The translations under genes were made by a program, and so were the position numbers. A model generated the notes under the pieces. It had not been told where the DNA came from. It made no database searches and saw only the letters and a list, made by a program, of their open reading frames with translations. Of a stretch of DNA of 64,000 nucleotides, positions 16,383 through 27,881 are shown in pieces (the stretch's first letter is position 1; each line of letters starts with the position of its first letter). This DNA comes from Purshia tridentata (lineage: Eukaryota > Streptophyta > Magnoliopsida > Rosales > Rosaceae): NCBI GenBank assembly GCA_003254885.1, contig QANT01007460.1, forward strand, positions 24,931 to 88,930. The letters run 5' to 3'.

Positions 16383-16864
16383 GCATATCTAATTAGTGAC
16401 TGAAAGTTATGCAACTATTTACAAACTAAAATGAGAGCACAATAAAGACATGTACTGGTTTGGATATAAGACATGTCACAAGTGTAAGCCACATTATTTG
16501 CTTAGTATTATTTTGCAAAAGTCACATTCTACACCAAATTAGAACTGAATACAAGTTTGGGTGCTTAATTGGCAGGGCCAAAGGTTAGGCACCAAAATCA
16601 AAAAATCCATTATATTATTATTCAATTATCACCATGAGATTTGAACTCAGAGAAATAAAGATTAAGTGCGATCTATTAAACCAAATCATCATTCACACTT
16701 CTATTTGATAATTCAACATGAATATATGAAGTATTAGTAGCCGTCAAAATCTCAAGGTTATAATGATTTTACACTGAATAGTGAATATGCAGTATATGTA
16801 GTCTCACGGATATTAAGGACAAGTTGAGCTAAAGTTTTTTTATTTCATAAAAACATATTTTATT

Positions 16865-16989
16865 AGAGAACAATTTATTTGTAATGAGTTTCACTCTCTC
16901 ATAACACGTCCTCACATGTTAGTGATGTAAGCATTAATTATGATATGAGAGAGTAAGTGTACACACTTATTATGTACAAATTTTTCTCT
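16865..16989. repeat. Short inverted-repeat (MITE-like) sequence
   Basis: AGAGAACAATTTATTTGTAA at the left faces TACAAATTTTTCTCT at the right in inverted orientation, and inside these CACTCTCTCATA faces TATGAGAGAGTAAG. The about 125-bp unit could fold into one imperfect hairpin and has no coding capacity. It may be a small MITE; no target duplication was resolved. Confidence 0.5.
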
Positions 16990-17609
16990 ACTTTACTAAC
17001 CTATGTTATATTTTCTTAAAAAATTTCTTACTCGGAGGATGAAGTAAATGACTATGGCAATATTATTTTGTTATATTGAATAATTAAAAAACTATAATGA
17101 AAATCTTAACAAAGTTAATTAGTTCATTTAATTTGAATGTTTGTTTTAAAATTTATTAGTTATATAAATAGAGGCCAAAAATGGCATATGCCCAAGTGAT
17201 TTTCCGATACTGTTGACACATGCCCAAATGGAATTTGTTTAAATACAATTGGTTCACTGTTGCAATCGGATGGATGGATATGTATTGACAGTCCTGTAAA
17301 ACCTCTCTCTGCAATCGGATGGTATAGAGATTGGCTGCCCTAACTGACCAACAAAGACAAAAAAAACGGCTACAGGAGCGAGTAAATAACGTGTGGGCCC
17401 TAGTGCCATCGGCTTTTGCTGATGGTAAATTCACATATGTCCGACAGTCAGAGCAACTGGTAAAATTTGCTCCGGGAATTACCGGGTCCTTAGGATTTGG
17501 GTGTATATTCTACGTGCCACACTATTCTTAATTTCTGACCCATACCTTTTGTTTATCAAATCTGAGTATCACCAAGTTGGCATCCATAAAAAAGATACAT
17601 TCATTAAGC

Positions 17610-17779
17610 AAGTTCTCATTATGAAATACCAAATCTATCACTGCCAGAATGCCAGTGCCAAATCCCATATTCTTCTTTGTAGGCGGTGGAGTCAGAACAC
17701 ACACTCAATCTCACCAAGTTCTTGGAACGAGTCAACCACATTTGAAGCCTGGCAACAAATTCTATAAGAAGTGAAGCAA
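17610..17779 (-). pseudogene. Truncated copy of the ALMT 3' end
   Basis: This stretch closely matches the end of ALMT copy B and its adjacent 3' flank (about 14100-14270). Shared blocks include AGTTCTCATTATGAAATACC, TCTTTGTAGGCGGTG, GTCAGAACACACACTC and CACCAAGTTCTTGGAA, in the same order with small insertions and deletions. Only the last coding codons and the start of the 3' UTR are represented; no other ALMT exon is found upstream or downstream. Small indels break the frame. It is a relic of a third tandem duplication or a short local copy event. Confidence 0.85.
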
Positions 17780-18041
17780 TAAATAGTAAATTTTAAACAT
17801 AAATGAGTATGACCATAAACCAACTTCTATTATATCTCTAATAATACGAATATAAACGCCCAGCACTTGGACACATGGCCATCTGGAAAAAGGTCCACAG
17901 GAAAGCGACTTTTGGGAAGAAGACATCCATAGGACTAGCTAGCTAGCTTAAGGCTGCCTCTGGTAAAATAGATTTCAACCTAACTTTTGTTGAAATAGTT
18001 TGTCTGATAGCCTTTACTCAATGGAGAGGAAACTTCCCTCT

Positions 18042-18062
18042 TGTGTGTGTGTGTGTGTGTGT
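18042..18062. repeat. GT dinucleotide microsatellite
   Basis: About ten uninterrupted TG units. Useful only as a likely polymorphic marker. Confidence 0.9.
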
Positions 18063-18369
18063 TTTTCCTTGGGATGATTAAAGGATTCATGTTCATGTTG
18101 TAGTACAATTTTGGCCTTTACTTAATGGAGAGGAAACTTCATTTTGCTCTTGAAATATATATAATAAAGTTACAGACTGACATTTACTTCAAAGTGAATG
18201 CTAATGATATTGATCAAAAAAAAAAAAAGAAAAAAAAAAGTAAAAGCTAATGATTTATTCAGCAGGGGAAAAGAGCTTCATGTTGCTTGCTAAGATGCAA
18301 AGCATATCATCCACTGCAATATCAGTGAGCTGTATTGTTATTAATGTGAATGATAACTAATACGTGTAG

Positions 18370-20327
18370 CTACAGTTCCTCATCAAGATTCAAACAAACA
18401 AGGTACGCAGCCAAGCCAACCACTGGCACAAATCTAAGATAGTTTACAATACCAATCTTGCTTCTCTGAACATTTTGAAGATTATCACCTATCAACCAAG
18501 GCTGGAAGACGGTGTAAAGACATATATCCCAAATGAATGCATAAGCCAGCCTCTCTGATCCTAGATAACTAATCAAGAACTCCCATCTGTCTGAAATGCT
18601 CCCAAAGTTGGCATCCATGCGGCCAAAAACAGCCCACCAAGCAGATATCAGACACATGACTCCGCCAACAAGTCCAACAATGGGAGCACCATTGGTCATC
18701 ACACTCCCAAGCTGTGAGCGCTTGCTTGGAGTGTAGTCCAGCTCAGCCGCATTCAGCCGAATAGCCATGTAAGGTATCAAAAATGCTGTTCACATCACAT
18801 AAACAACGATAGTCTGGTTGATGGAAAATGTAACTGGACTCTAAAACATTTCCATTACAAAGTAAAATTTGAATGATACATTAATAAAATTTGAGGAAAT
18901 AGCAGCCTCATATGGTGATTTTTTTTTTTAATCCTGCAAGGATGTTCACATGCATTGAGAAAAGAAACGTCTACCATACATACAATCACATATTTTTTAG
19001 GACTTTCTAGGCCCAAGTAAAATAGAACCAATAGGGTGGAATATATATAGTCTAGTATGTTATGTTATCAAACTCTTATTCAAGAGAACATTCCTCCATA
19101 TAGAAATCATTCCAATAGTTATGTTTTATAGTCTGGGACAAGAGGTCATCCTCTATATATATTTTTTCATCTATTTTTAATCTGACTCTACATTAAAGAG
19201 AATAATATAGTTAAACTTGTGATCTACATGGTTAGCTAATCCAACACTCGCTCAATCCTCAAAGATGAGAGTTTGGAAGAAAGCATACTGTTTGTAAGGA
19301 ACATCTGAAAGCCCCATAAAACGTCTAGAGACCCCTTGTATCTGTCTCTCTTACGATCCGTGAACAGTAAAGGTGCAAACATGAAGGTCCACCCAATGAC
19401 AAAATTGAACAGGCCTTCAGACATCTACATTCGAAAAGAAAAAAAAAAAAAAAGAGGAAGCAAATTGGCCAGTGTGACTATGTCAAAAAGTTGCATAAAT
19501 GGAAAGCCTTGGTAGAAAAAACCAAATTTACTTGATATGTCATATGGCGATTCTTACCGGGTGAAGAACAGGGGCATCAATCAAACCAATACCAACTACT
19601 CTGCCAAAAAGTTAATTGCAGAAACCATCAAGAATAGAATTTATAATTTACTACTACTAGTCCAGTGGAGCAGAACTCAGAAAATTAACAAAATTAATAA
19701 GAAATATAGTAACCCAGTTGATTGAGCATACCAGAGTTGATAAAAGGTACGATAAAGAAGAAATTCAGAGAGAGGCCCACAAGAGAATTCACTGTATCCG
19801 AGCTTATAGCCCACACTGGATCTCCCTGTTGTAATATTACAAGCAAAAGCAAAATCTTCAGCAGCCAAGATTATACATACAAATGCTACTGCTACTCAAG
19901 TAAAAAAGAAAACCCATGTAAGTATTAAGGGTTTCATTCATACAGGAGCATAAGGAAGAAGAAAAAGCCACAAAATGTAGACTCCCTCAGCAACCCACAG
20001 AAGAATCTGAAGCAGTCGCTGTGAGTTATCATCCTCCCGTTGGATAATGGTGGTGGGTTTTCGACGAGCCAGGTGGCACACAAATTGCTTCAATTTAGAG
20101 TCCCTTCTGTGCGTTCTGAGTGATTGTGAAGGCCATTGTTGGGCTTCCAATGCTGCCAAAACCGGACTTGCTGTGCGCCATTGGGTCTTAGGGTGGGAAC
20201 TTAAGGACGGATTGGTTGAAAGAATGGTGCAGTTGGTGCAGAGCAGAGGTTGAGATGCCGCAAACGATGCCGTTTTGGAAAGGAATCCCATCGTTAGTTT
20301 GTGGGATGTTGTACTGACGGTGGTCAT
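18370..20327 (-). CDS. Plastid-targeted multi-pass membrane protein of unknown function
   Basis: Role unknown. Five exons stay in frame: 20327-19944, 19825-19732, 19595-19558, 19424-19289 and 18785-18370, giving 355 aa. The first 90 or so residues are rich in Ser, Thr and Arg with few acids, typical of a chloroplast transit peptide (inferred). Later hydrophobic segments include LLQILLWVAEGVYILWLFLL, SLVGLSLNFFFIVPFIN, NFVIGWTFMFAPLLF, APIVGLVGGVMCLISAWWAVF and LRFVPVVGLAAYLVCL. Loops carry basic stretches (FTDRKRDRYKG). It resembles a conserved plant protein family with no assigned reaction; I believe the Arabidopsis member is At3g25805, which would also fit the neighbouring PP2A-A gene, but that is from memory. 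It is head-to-head with HOP2. Confidence 0.85.
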
Positions 20328-20596
20328 CGTTTCTGAATTCTGAGAATGAACCGGGCATTGCGTGGCTTTGCTTTCAACACCAAGTCATGGATTTGTCTTT
20401 TACGTAATTTTGGTTTTGATGCAGGGGTAAATTTGTCCAACTAAAGAATCGGGGACAACAATTTAAGTGGGTAAACGAGGGCGTTTTGGAGCGGAAGCCC
20501 TTATTCGAGGGAAGGCGTTGTTCTCGTTCCACTTCAAAGCGAAAGCAGAAGCTCTGAGAAACTTTTTCCCGCCATTTTTCGTGCAGATTCCGATTA
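20328..20596. promoter_or_regulatory. Compact bidirectional promoter region with E2F-like site
   Basis: Only 269 bp separate the start codons of the plastid membrane protein gene (minus) and HOP2 (plus), so both promoters and leaders share it. TTTCCCGC at 20565-20572, 25 bp before the HOP2 ATG, is a perfect match to the E2F/DP consensus TTTSSCGC. No clear TATA box is seen. Shared use and E2F control are inferred. Confidence 0.5.
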
Positions 20597-22111
20597 ATGG
20601 CTCCCAAATCCGATAACACAGAAGGTAATCGAATTCTGGAAAGCTTATTTTATTTTAGTTCATAAGATTTTCGATGTGGTTTTTTCTACTGAGCGTTAAA
20701 CGTTTTGTTGCTTTTGCTTGTGAAACATTGCAGCGATTGTTCTCAAATACGTGAATGAGGTAAACTCATATTTCTTCTGATTAATCCTTTGCATTTAGGC
20801 CTTGCTACTTTCATTTCTTCGATTATCATCTACTTTTATGTTGAATCGAATGCTTTTTTCTTTATTGTCGGAATGTAAATTTTCCCTTTCGAGTTTTTGG
20901 CTGTTTGGGAGGTGAGAAGATCGAGTCAAGCTTAATTGAGCTTCTTCCACTTGCCAATTGTGATAAATTTTCTCTTTGTAGTTGTTTTTGTTTGCCGCTG
21001 TTTCACTACAATCTTAATAGAAAGCAGTGAGTGGAGGAAGAACTTAGACTTGCATTTTTGCTTTTGTTTTCTTTCGCTCTTTTTTTTAATGAGAAACGCA
21101 AAACAAGATCTCTGTATAGATATTTTCTAGGGAAACAAACAGAACACGCTGCACGCAGTTTCTGGCCTCACTAATGTTGATTTACACTCGTCTCTGTTTA
21201 TCCAGCAAAATAGGCCACTGAATTCCCAAAATGTGGCGGATGCGCTGCAAAAATTCAACCTCAAAAAGGCAGCCATACAAAAAGCCCTGGATACTCTTGC
21301 TGATAGTGGGCGGATGTCATTCAAGGAGTATGGCAAGCAGAAGATATACCTTGCTCGGCAAGACCAATTCGACATTCCAAACCCTGAGGAGCTTAACCAG
21401 ATGAAGGAAGAAAACACAAAACTGCAAGAACAGTTGGCCGAACAAAAGAAGGCGATTAACGAGGTTGAGGGAGGTACCCATTCTCTAGAATTCTTACAGT
21501 CATGGTATTTGGTCCTTTAATCCTAAATTTGACTATGCCTGCTGAATTTGAATTTTCATGATGTGCTCTCGCAGAAATCAAAACTTTGCAGTCAAATTTG
21601 ACTCTGGAACAGATAAGGGACAAAGAAGCCAAACTGAGAAAGGAGGCAAGTAAATTGGATATGTTTGAATTTGCATTAGGTCTGAAGATGTGTCTGAGAA
21701 AAGAGGTTGTGGCTGAACCTGTGGAGTTTTGATTTGTATTAGGTTAAGGAAATGGAGGATAAATTGGAAATTTTGCGTGGAGGAGTTACCTTGGTGAAGC
21801 CAGAAGATCGCAAGGCCATTGAGCAAATGTTCTCGGAGAAAATAAGTCAGTGGAGAAAGCGTAAGAGGATCTTCAAGGATCTATGGGATACTATTACTGA
21901 GAACTCACCTAAAGATGTCAAGGAATTTAAGGTTTGCTTATATGGACTTTTCTTGTGAGTTTATGGATTCTGCTATGGTGTGGGTTTAAATAGTCTTTTT
22001 ATGTTATTACAGGAGGAGCTAGGGATCGAGTATGATGAAGATGTCGGTGTGAGTTTGCAGTCATTTAGTGACCTGCTGCAACATGGAAAGAAGCGGCCTA
22101 GAGGCCAGTGA
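20597..22111 (+). CDS. HOP2: Homologous-pairing protein 2 (meiotic recombination factor)
   Basis: HOP2 pairs with MND1 and helps DMC1 and RAD51 carry out strand invasion between homologues in meiosis, in the nucleus. Six exons in frame: 20597-20624, 20734-20759, 21206-21473, 21575-21645, 21743-21931 and 22013-22111, giving 226 aa, the usual plant length. Residues about 8-75 form the winged-helix DNA-binding domain (NRPLNSQNVADALQKFNLKK, then GRMSFKEYGKQKIYLARQDQ). Residues about 85-150 are a charged coiled coil for MND1, and the C-terminal end is LLQHGKKRPRGQ. The intron after exon 4 starts with GC (GGAG|GCAAGT), not GT; no in-frame GT alternative was found. It converges on the IST1-like gene with a 762-bp spacer. 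From memory the same two genes are neighbours in Arabidopsis (At1g13330 and At1g13340). Confidence 0.97.
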
Positions 22112-22873
22112 CTTTTTCTGTTGACGTCGGACAATACTATGCTATTTCCAATGCTTGAATTAGGTTTATTTACATTGTTCATTGGAGCCGTAGGAATTCC
22201 ATTCTTCAATCAGGAAGCATAGTCAAAGATCTAGAAATGAGTTTCTCAGCAAAGGATAATATGCTTCAAATGTATGTATATTCTGCATGCTCTGGAGATT
22301 AAAATTTAAGCTTCTGTATCCCAATTACTTAATCCACCATTTAATGATATTACACACTGAACCCTTTATGAATGATAAATATGCATCAATTTATCCAGCT
22401 CTATGGGGTTTTGGCACAAGTTGTAGTGTCTACTTTCTAGCACAAGGCACCATGTTTCTGTTGTCATGCTATTCTGAAGAGACTAACGGTGAGCTACCTC
22501 TTCTTTTATACTTGCAATGATTTATGACTTATGGGCCAGTTCTGTTAGGGAACCTGTCCTGAACATGTGATTATGCTTAACATTAATACAAAGTTTGCCC
22601 ATATGTGTGAATATTTTGGGGGAAATGGATACATGCATTGATGACAATAAAGATAGTTTCTGAAATTGAGCCTCTGCATACATTCCCTGGAAAAAAAAAT
22701 CAACAACTATTCTTTAAGGAACTGAAAATTACTGACCTTCAAAAATTATCACACTGAGTTTATATTTCCAGAAAATATGAGAGAGAAATAAAGAAGCAAA
22801 CCTACAGAGGACATATATTTATTAGCACAAGTAAGAAAACTAATAAGCGGATAACAAACAAGACCAATGCTTC
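22112..22873. other. Convergent spacer between HOP2 and the IST1-like gene
   Basis: AT-rich tail-to-tail spacer that should hold both 3' UTRs. No gene, repeat or structured RNA is apparent. Confidence 0.5.
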
Positions 22874-24776
22874 TCAGAACCCACGCACCCGTCTAGTCCT
22901 CAGAGAGAATGGTCCCTTCTCTAGGTTTAATCTCGGTGGGCTTTGCATTCTAGATCCTCCAGGAGCACGGTATTCAAGCCCTGACTCCACCTTCAGCCCA
23001 GATTGAAACCTTGATGGAATTTGATTATGAGATGGAGGCATGGTACTGTTTTCATTGTCCATCTCATTGTCACTCTCATCAAAAACTATATCCTTACTAG
23101 AAGGATTGGCCTGGCCTATGGAATTTGAGGATAATGGAGTTGCGTTGAATGTACCTCTTTCTGAATCTGAACTTGAAGAAGACGTTGGCCTCTTCAATTC
23201 TTTTGCCCGATTTTGGATGGTGATTTGCTCGTCCTGTGATTCAAATTTAGCTTTCGAGGGCTCATATCTGTCAGATGGCTTTCCTCGTTTACTACCAGGA
23301 CTACTATGATCATCCGGATCATGAGATTCAGATCTAGACAGTTCCACTGCTGCTCTTGCAGCTGCAGCGGCATAAGCTGCAGACTCAAAAGCTGCTTGAG
23401 CAGCATCAGCTACATCCTTATATTTCCTCCCTGAGAACCTATCATCTTTTTCTGTCTCTTCTCGGAACGCCTGCAAATTATCCGCTGATCCGGTGCCACT
23501 TGAACTGGCCGATGGGTTTGGTGCAGGCTGGTTTTGCTTCTTGTTTGCATCCAACTGATACTGTATCGATCACACAAAGCAATCAGACAATTACCCACAT
23601 GCCATTAATAAAGGTCAAAGCTTAAAAGCAAATCATACTAATTGTATTCCTCTCATAATTCCTGTTTTTCTTTTGAGTCACGTACCTCAGCGGCAACAGA
23701 AGAAGAAGTTTCCTCCAGCTGCAGAGTGATGCAATTCTCTGAAGCAATTTCTTTGAGCACCTTCATTCTAATCTCCAAAGGAGGCATCCTAGTTGACAGT
23801 TTTTGCATCATCTACAGAAACCCAAGACATCCACACAAAAAGATGCTAACATTATTAAAAACACCGCCTAATAAAATGAGAAATGTATCAAAAGCAGTGA
23901 GAGACTTTTCCTATTTCTTTTCAAAGGGGAATGAAAAAGAACAAGACCTCTTTTAAGTCAGATTTGGTGTCGTTAACAATATTTGATGGGAGAGACAAAA
24001 TCATGCGGATTTCTGTTTAGAAAAAGAAGTAAGTTTTTGCATCTAAATTGACTACTGAAAAATTTCCAAACCAATAAATACATACGGTAAGGTTGACTCC
24101 ACAATGGTTGCGAACTTCAATGGCACGAGCAGCCAATTCCTTGCCAAAATGAGCGGTGAGAAGCGTACGAATCTCTTGAAGCTCTGGGAAGTCCCCGCAT
24201 CTTGAAGCCGCATAAAGCAGACTGGTTGTTGCTTCCTTCAGTTCATCAGGACACACTCTGTAGTTTTATACAAAACAAACCAAATATTGATAGATTAATC
24301 TAAGTCTTGTATAATTATGAATACTCCAAAAACGCAATAAAATGTGAATGTTATTCAATCACAGATTCACAGACCTTTCTTGTTCAATGAGGTGAACTCT
24401 TTCGATCAAGAGGTTGCAATAACCTTCAATCATGGCGAGCACATCCAACATATTCTGCTCCTTAATCACTTGCTCCACCTGCCAATTACAATAAATTAAA
24501 CATCAGCAATTTAGCCTCAGTCTGATCAAAAAGAAAAACAAAAAAATTAGAAATTGGAGATTTGAAGTCGAAAGAACATTTTAAGCTTACGCGAAGAAGA
24601 GCTCGTTCATGGTGACCGAGTTGGAGGAGCTGGACGACATCATAGCGGGACTGGGAGCACCTGACCTGACGCTGGTTTTTGAGAACGGCGACGCGAGAGA
24701 GAGCGAGACTGACAAGTGGCTTCAACTTGGCGGTTTTGTTGGTCCTTCCAAGAAAAGCATCAAGCTTTCTTCCCAT
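22874..24776 (-). CDS. IST1-like protein (regulator of VPS4 activity, ESCRT-III related)
   Basis: IST1 family proteins bind CHMP1/DID2 and VPS4 and tune ESCRT-III disassembly at multivesicular bodies. Five exons in frame: 24776-24591, 24478-24375, 24257-24086, 23811-23686 and 23560-22874, giving 424 aa. The Ist1 domain fills about residues 10-180, with the typical start LKPLVSLALSRVAVLKNQR, then EQVIKEQNMLDVLAMIEGYC, SRCGDFPELQEIRTLLTAHF and LSTRMPPLEIRMKVLKEIA. The C-terminal half is low complexity: an alanine-rich stretch (AAYAAAAARAAVELSRSESH), Ser-rich acidic linker and a basic end (SLRTRRVRGF). Plants have many IST1-like paralogues; this one fits the subgroup adjacent to HOP2 in Arabidopsis. 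Start is the only ATG ahead of the domain. Confidence 0.93.
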
Positions 24777-25105
24777 ATTGATAATTTGATATTATTGCCT
24801 TGTCTCTTCGCAGCCTTGCAGACACAACCCAACAAACGAGTCCTGGATCGTTTGCTGCTTTATGAAATGACGACGATGATAGAGAGCATGAATGAATTGG
24901 CGACTGTGCGACTTTTCAAGAGTACTTGCAGGTTCTTTCTTGCTTACGTGTTTTATAAATGTGTTTTGTGGACTTTGCTTGAGAGCCAAGTCTCTAGATG
25001 CATACAAATGTAAACGATGCTTTAAACGCGGATTAGCCTTGGACAATTTCTGCGAAAACAGCTAGAAAGCGTCCATGAGACACAGTCTCCACGGAACCGC
25101 ATAGA

Positions 25106-25260
25106 GTAGTTTCTGCTCTTTCTTCTCCAATATTATTATTGTCCTATTATAAGTACTTCAAATAATCATATTTTATGTTTTCTCTCTTATAAGTAGTTTC
25201 TGCTCTTTCTTCTCCAATATTATTATTCAAATAATCATATTTTATGTTTTCTCTCTTATA
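25106..25260. repeat. Imperfect tandem duplication, about 86 and 68 bp
   Basis: Copy one is 25106-25191 and copy two 25193-25260. Both contain TTTCTGCTCTTTCTTCTCC and AATCATATTTTATGTTTTC; copy two lacks an 18-bp internal piece present in copy one (GTCCTATTATAAGTACTT). Non-coding. Confidence 0.9.
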
Positions 25261-26165
25261 CAGGTGAGTAAACTCCATTTTACTAGAAAAATGATACAAG
25301 TTATTATTGGTTGAGAACTTGATATGAAAAAATTTATTCTTTTATTCTGTGTGTTTTTGTCATTGACCTAAATGAGATCAAAATGACGGAATTGAAATTT
25401 TTGGAAATAGGGATGTCTTGTTTCCATTTTCAATTGCTCTAGAGAATACCCCACAATGGAAACTCATTGCGAATTCTGAAAAAGCTGATTCTGCCATTTT
25501 AGGATTGATTAAATTGGAGAAAGTAAAAATAGGGAAATAATTTCTAATGAAAGATCCAACTGTGCTGTGATTATTGATATTTTCTTCTTGTTTACAATTG
25601 TTAGACTATATAACAGTAAGTCTCCTTAAATCTACCCAACAGGTGTTACCAGTCTAAGTTTTATTGGGTGAAGGCGACATGAGTTTTGAGTATGGACTTG
25701 TGGACTTGGCGACTTCGCTTGAGAATGGGTACGGAGAAAAGGTTTCTTAACGATCTCTGTATCCCAAAACTCTGTTTGACCTCTTCAATCTCCACGTTAA
25801 CAACAAAAAGAGAGAACCAGCCAATTAGTCTAGAAGAGTAGATTTACGTTTACCACAGCACTGGCCCACATGATTGACAATTTGACAGATAACACCACAG
25901 AAGAAATTAAGTGTTATCATCGAATAAGCCTAGTCTTCCGCTGGTTCTTGCATCGAAAATGTTACGAGAATCTTGCCATTGAGTTGAAGAAAAAATTTGA
26001 AATTTTGAACTCCCAAGTCCAAGTCACATTAGTTTAAAAAATAATCTCGTTCTCTACTTAAAATACATATCTTAAAAATATACATATATATATATAATCA
26101 GTTATATCGTTTTCAGAAGATCAAAATTTTCTTAAAATTTTTTAAAATTCAGAAAGGAATCACTG

Positions 26166-26196
26166 AAAAAAAAAAAAANAAAAAAAAAAAAAAAAA
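26166..26196. repeat. Poly-A run with one ambiguous base
   Basis: About 30 adenines interrupted by an N at 26179. The length of the run is probably not reliable in the assembly. Confidence 0.9.
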
Positions 26197-26662
26197 GATA
26201 GGTGGGTAAATAAAATTTGGTGTAGTAATTGCCAACGTTAAGGTATAGTAAAATTTTGAAAGCAATGGAAACCCAAAAAGAACACAGCACGGTGGAGAAA
26301 TAAGAATTGAAGTAATTGCCAGCCAGCACAATTATGGTGCAAATTGTATATTACATATTCAATCATGGTATTGTAATTGTATACTGTCCTGCACACCGAT
26401 GAACAAAAGTTGGTCCAAATACAGGTCAGTGTTTAAGTTAAAAGGGCAAGATAAAATCAATTTTATATATATGTTTTTTTCTTTCCTTTTTATATCATAG
26501 TGGATAATACAAAGAATTTTTCTTTTCCTATAGCCTAGATATATTATGATTTCTTAAAAGCTATAATTCTCACATAATGTCAACGAAACAAATGTCGAGC
26601 AACTCTTCCGATTGAAGAAACTACAAGCAATCTATTCTCCCCCTTCAGGGAGCCTGAATAAC

Positions 26663-26730
26663 ATTAATTTGCTATCAGAAAACCAAGAACGATAATTAAT
26701 TTGCTATCAGAAAACCAAGAACGATAATTA
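26663..26730. repeat. Tandem repeat, 32-bp unit, 2.1 copies
   Basis: Units 26663-26694 and 26695-26726 are identical (core TTGCTATCAGAAAACCAAG), followed by ATTA. Non-coding, recent duplication. Confidence 0.95.
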
Positions 26731-27693
26731 CTTCATTAACGATACCTCCAGAATCCGACTCATTTAGCTGGATGCTTACAAAAGCTCCAGCTAGCATTTG
26801 TACAACCAAGGATACTGCAATCATAAAATTTGAAAAAAAAGATACAGCCTAAAAGGCCTATTGCAATACACAAAAATGATCGAACACCACAGCCTTAAAC
26901 TAATTGGCTAGGGAACAACCCAGGAAATCAAAGCATAACCCAAAAGTGATATAAAAATGGCTCATCTTTCCAAGACTTTAGGGAAGATCAAGCAGATGAG
27001 TACGCCACTTCTCTCTAGAATTCAAATAAGCCCACTCCTTCCTTGCTACTCAAGAGTTACAAAATTCTTCTCTACAAATAATCAAAATAAAGTAATCCCA
27101 AGCCAAGCCCACCCATCATCCTACCCAATGAATTTAAAACGGAACCTTGTGCAAACAACACAAAGTAATATTTTCTAATATACAACAAATCATGTGCCAA
27201 TTGATGAAAAATGAATATCTTTATCGTTGCTTGTTATAGGGTGCAGCAAAAACCTACCTAAATAGACATCATATGTACATAATATTCCATGGTGCATAAA
27301 ACTGATCAACTCAAGTAACATAGTCATAACACTACAAGAGACCAAAATTCATTTTCCAAGTATAGGAGATGACATTAGGTAAACAATACAGGTTAAGTGT
27401 ACAACATAATTGTTTACTCGGACATGAAATTTTTTTTTGTGTACTTAAAACTTTTTAATAATGCCAATATTCTACTGCACCTTATCAGATGACATGCAGT
27501 AAAAACAAAGACAAGCAAATCTCCACAAATAACTATTTTGAAAGAGCATATCAAGAGATTATAGAAGCTAACAAGGTTTATACCAAATAAAAATAGACCT
27601 CTAAATGGAGTATACAGCCTATATACAGCTTCCGAGTAGTGTTGGACAACAATTTCATGAAATCAAACAAGCCGTTTATCATTAATTTATGCC

Positions 27694-27881
27694 CCAAAAT
27701 ATGTTTTTATTAGGCTCCTGAAATGTGACCACACAAACACACATCCAAAAAGGAAACACCTTAAACCAAAATATGTTTTTATTAGGCTCCTGAAATGTGA
27801 AAAGATATACAAGACATTTATTATTTTCCTTCCTATTTGTCAAAACACACACAAACACACATCCAAAAAGGAAACACCTTA
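27694..27881. repeat. Composite direct repeat in the PRP4K 3' flank
   Basis: Segment A (35 bp, core TTTTTATTAGGCTCCTGAAA) occurs at 27694-27728 and 27766-27800. Segment B (34 bp, core ATCCAAAAAGGAAACACC) occurs at 27730-27763 and 27848-27881. The order is A, B, A, 47 unique bp, B. Copies are identical or nearly so. Confidence 0.9.

Larger units (their letters stand above)
16383..18369. other. Spacer between ALMT copy B and the plastid membrane protein gene
   Basis: About 2 kb without an intact gene. It holds the ALMT copy B promoter side, an inverted-repeat element (16865-16989), a truncated ALMT copy (17610-17779), a GT microsatellite (18042-18062) and a short direct repeat of GGAGAGGAAACTTC about 105 bp apart near 18024 and 18129. 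The rest is AT-rich and unassigned. Confidence 0.5.

Noticed and set aside
24609-25013. Plus-strand 134-codon frame over the start of the IST1-like gene
   Set aside because: It is mostly the antisense shadow of IST1-like exon 1 and its upstream flank, with no family match.
26957-27178. Plus-strand frame starting MAHLSKTLGKIKQMST
   Set aside because: Presequence-like start but no recognisable mature domain, no splice continuation found; kept only as a point to check.
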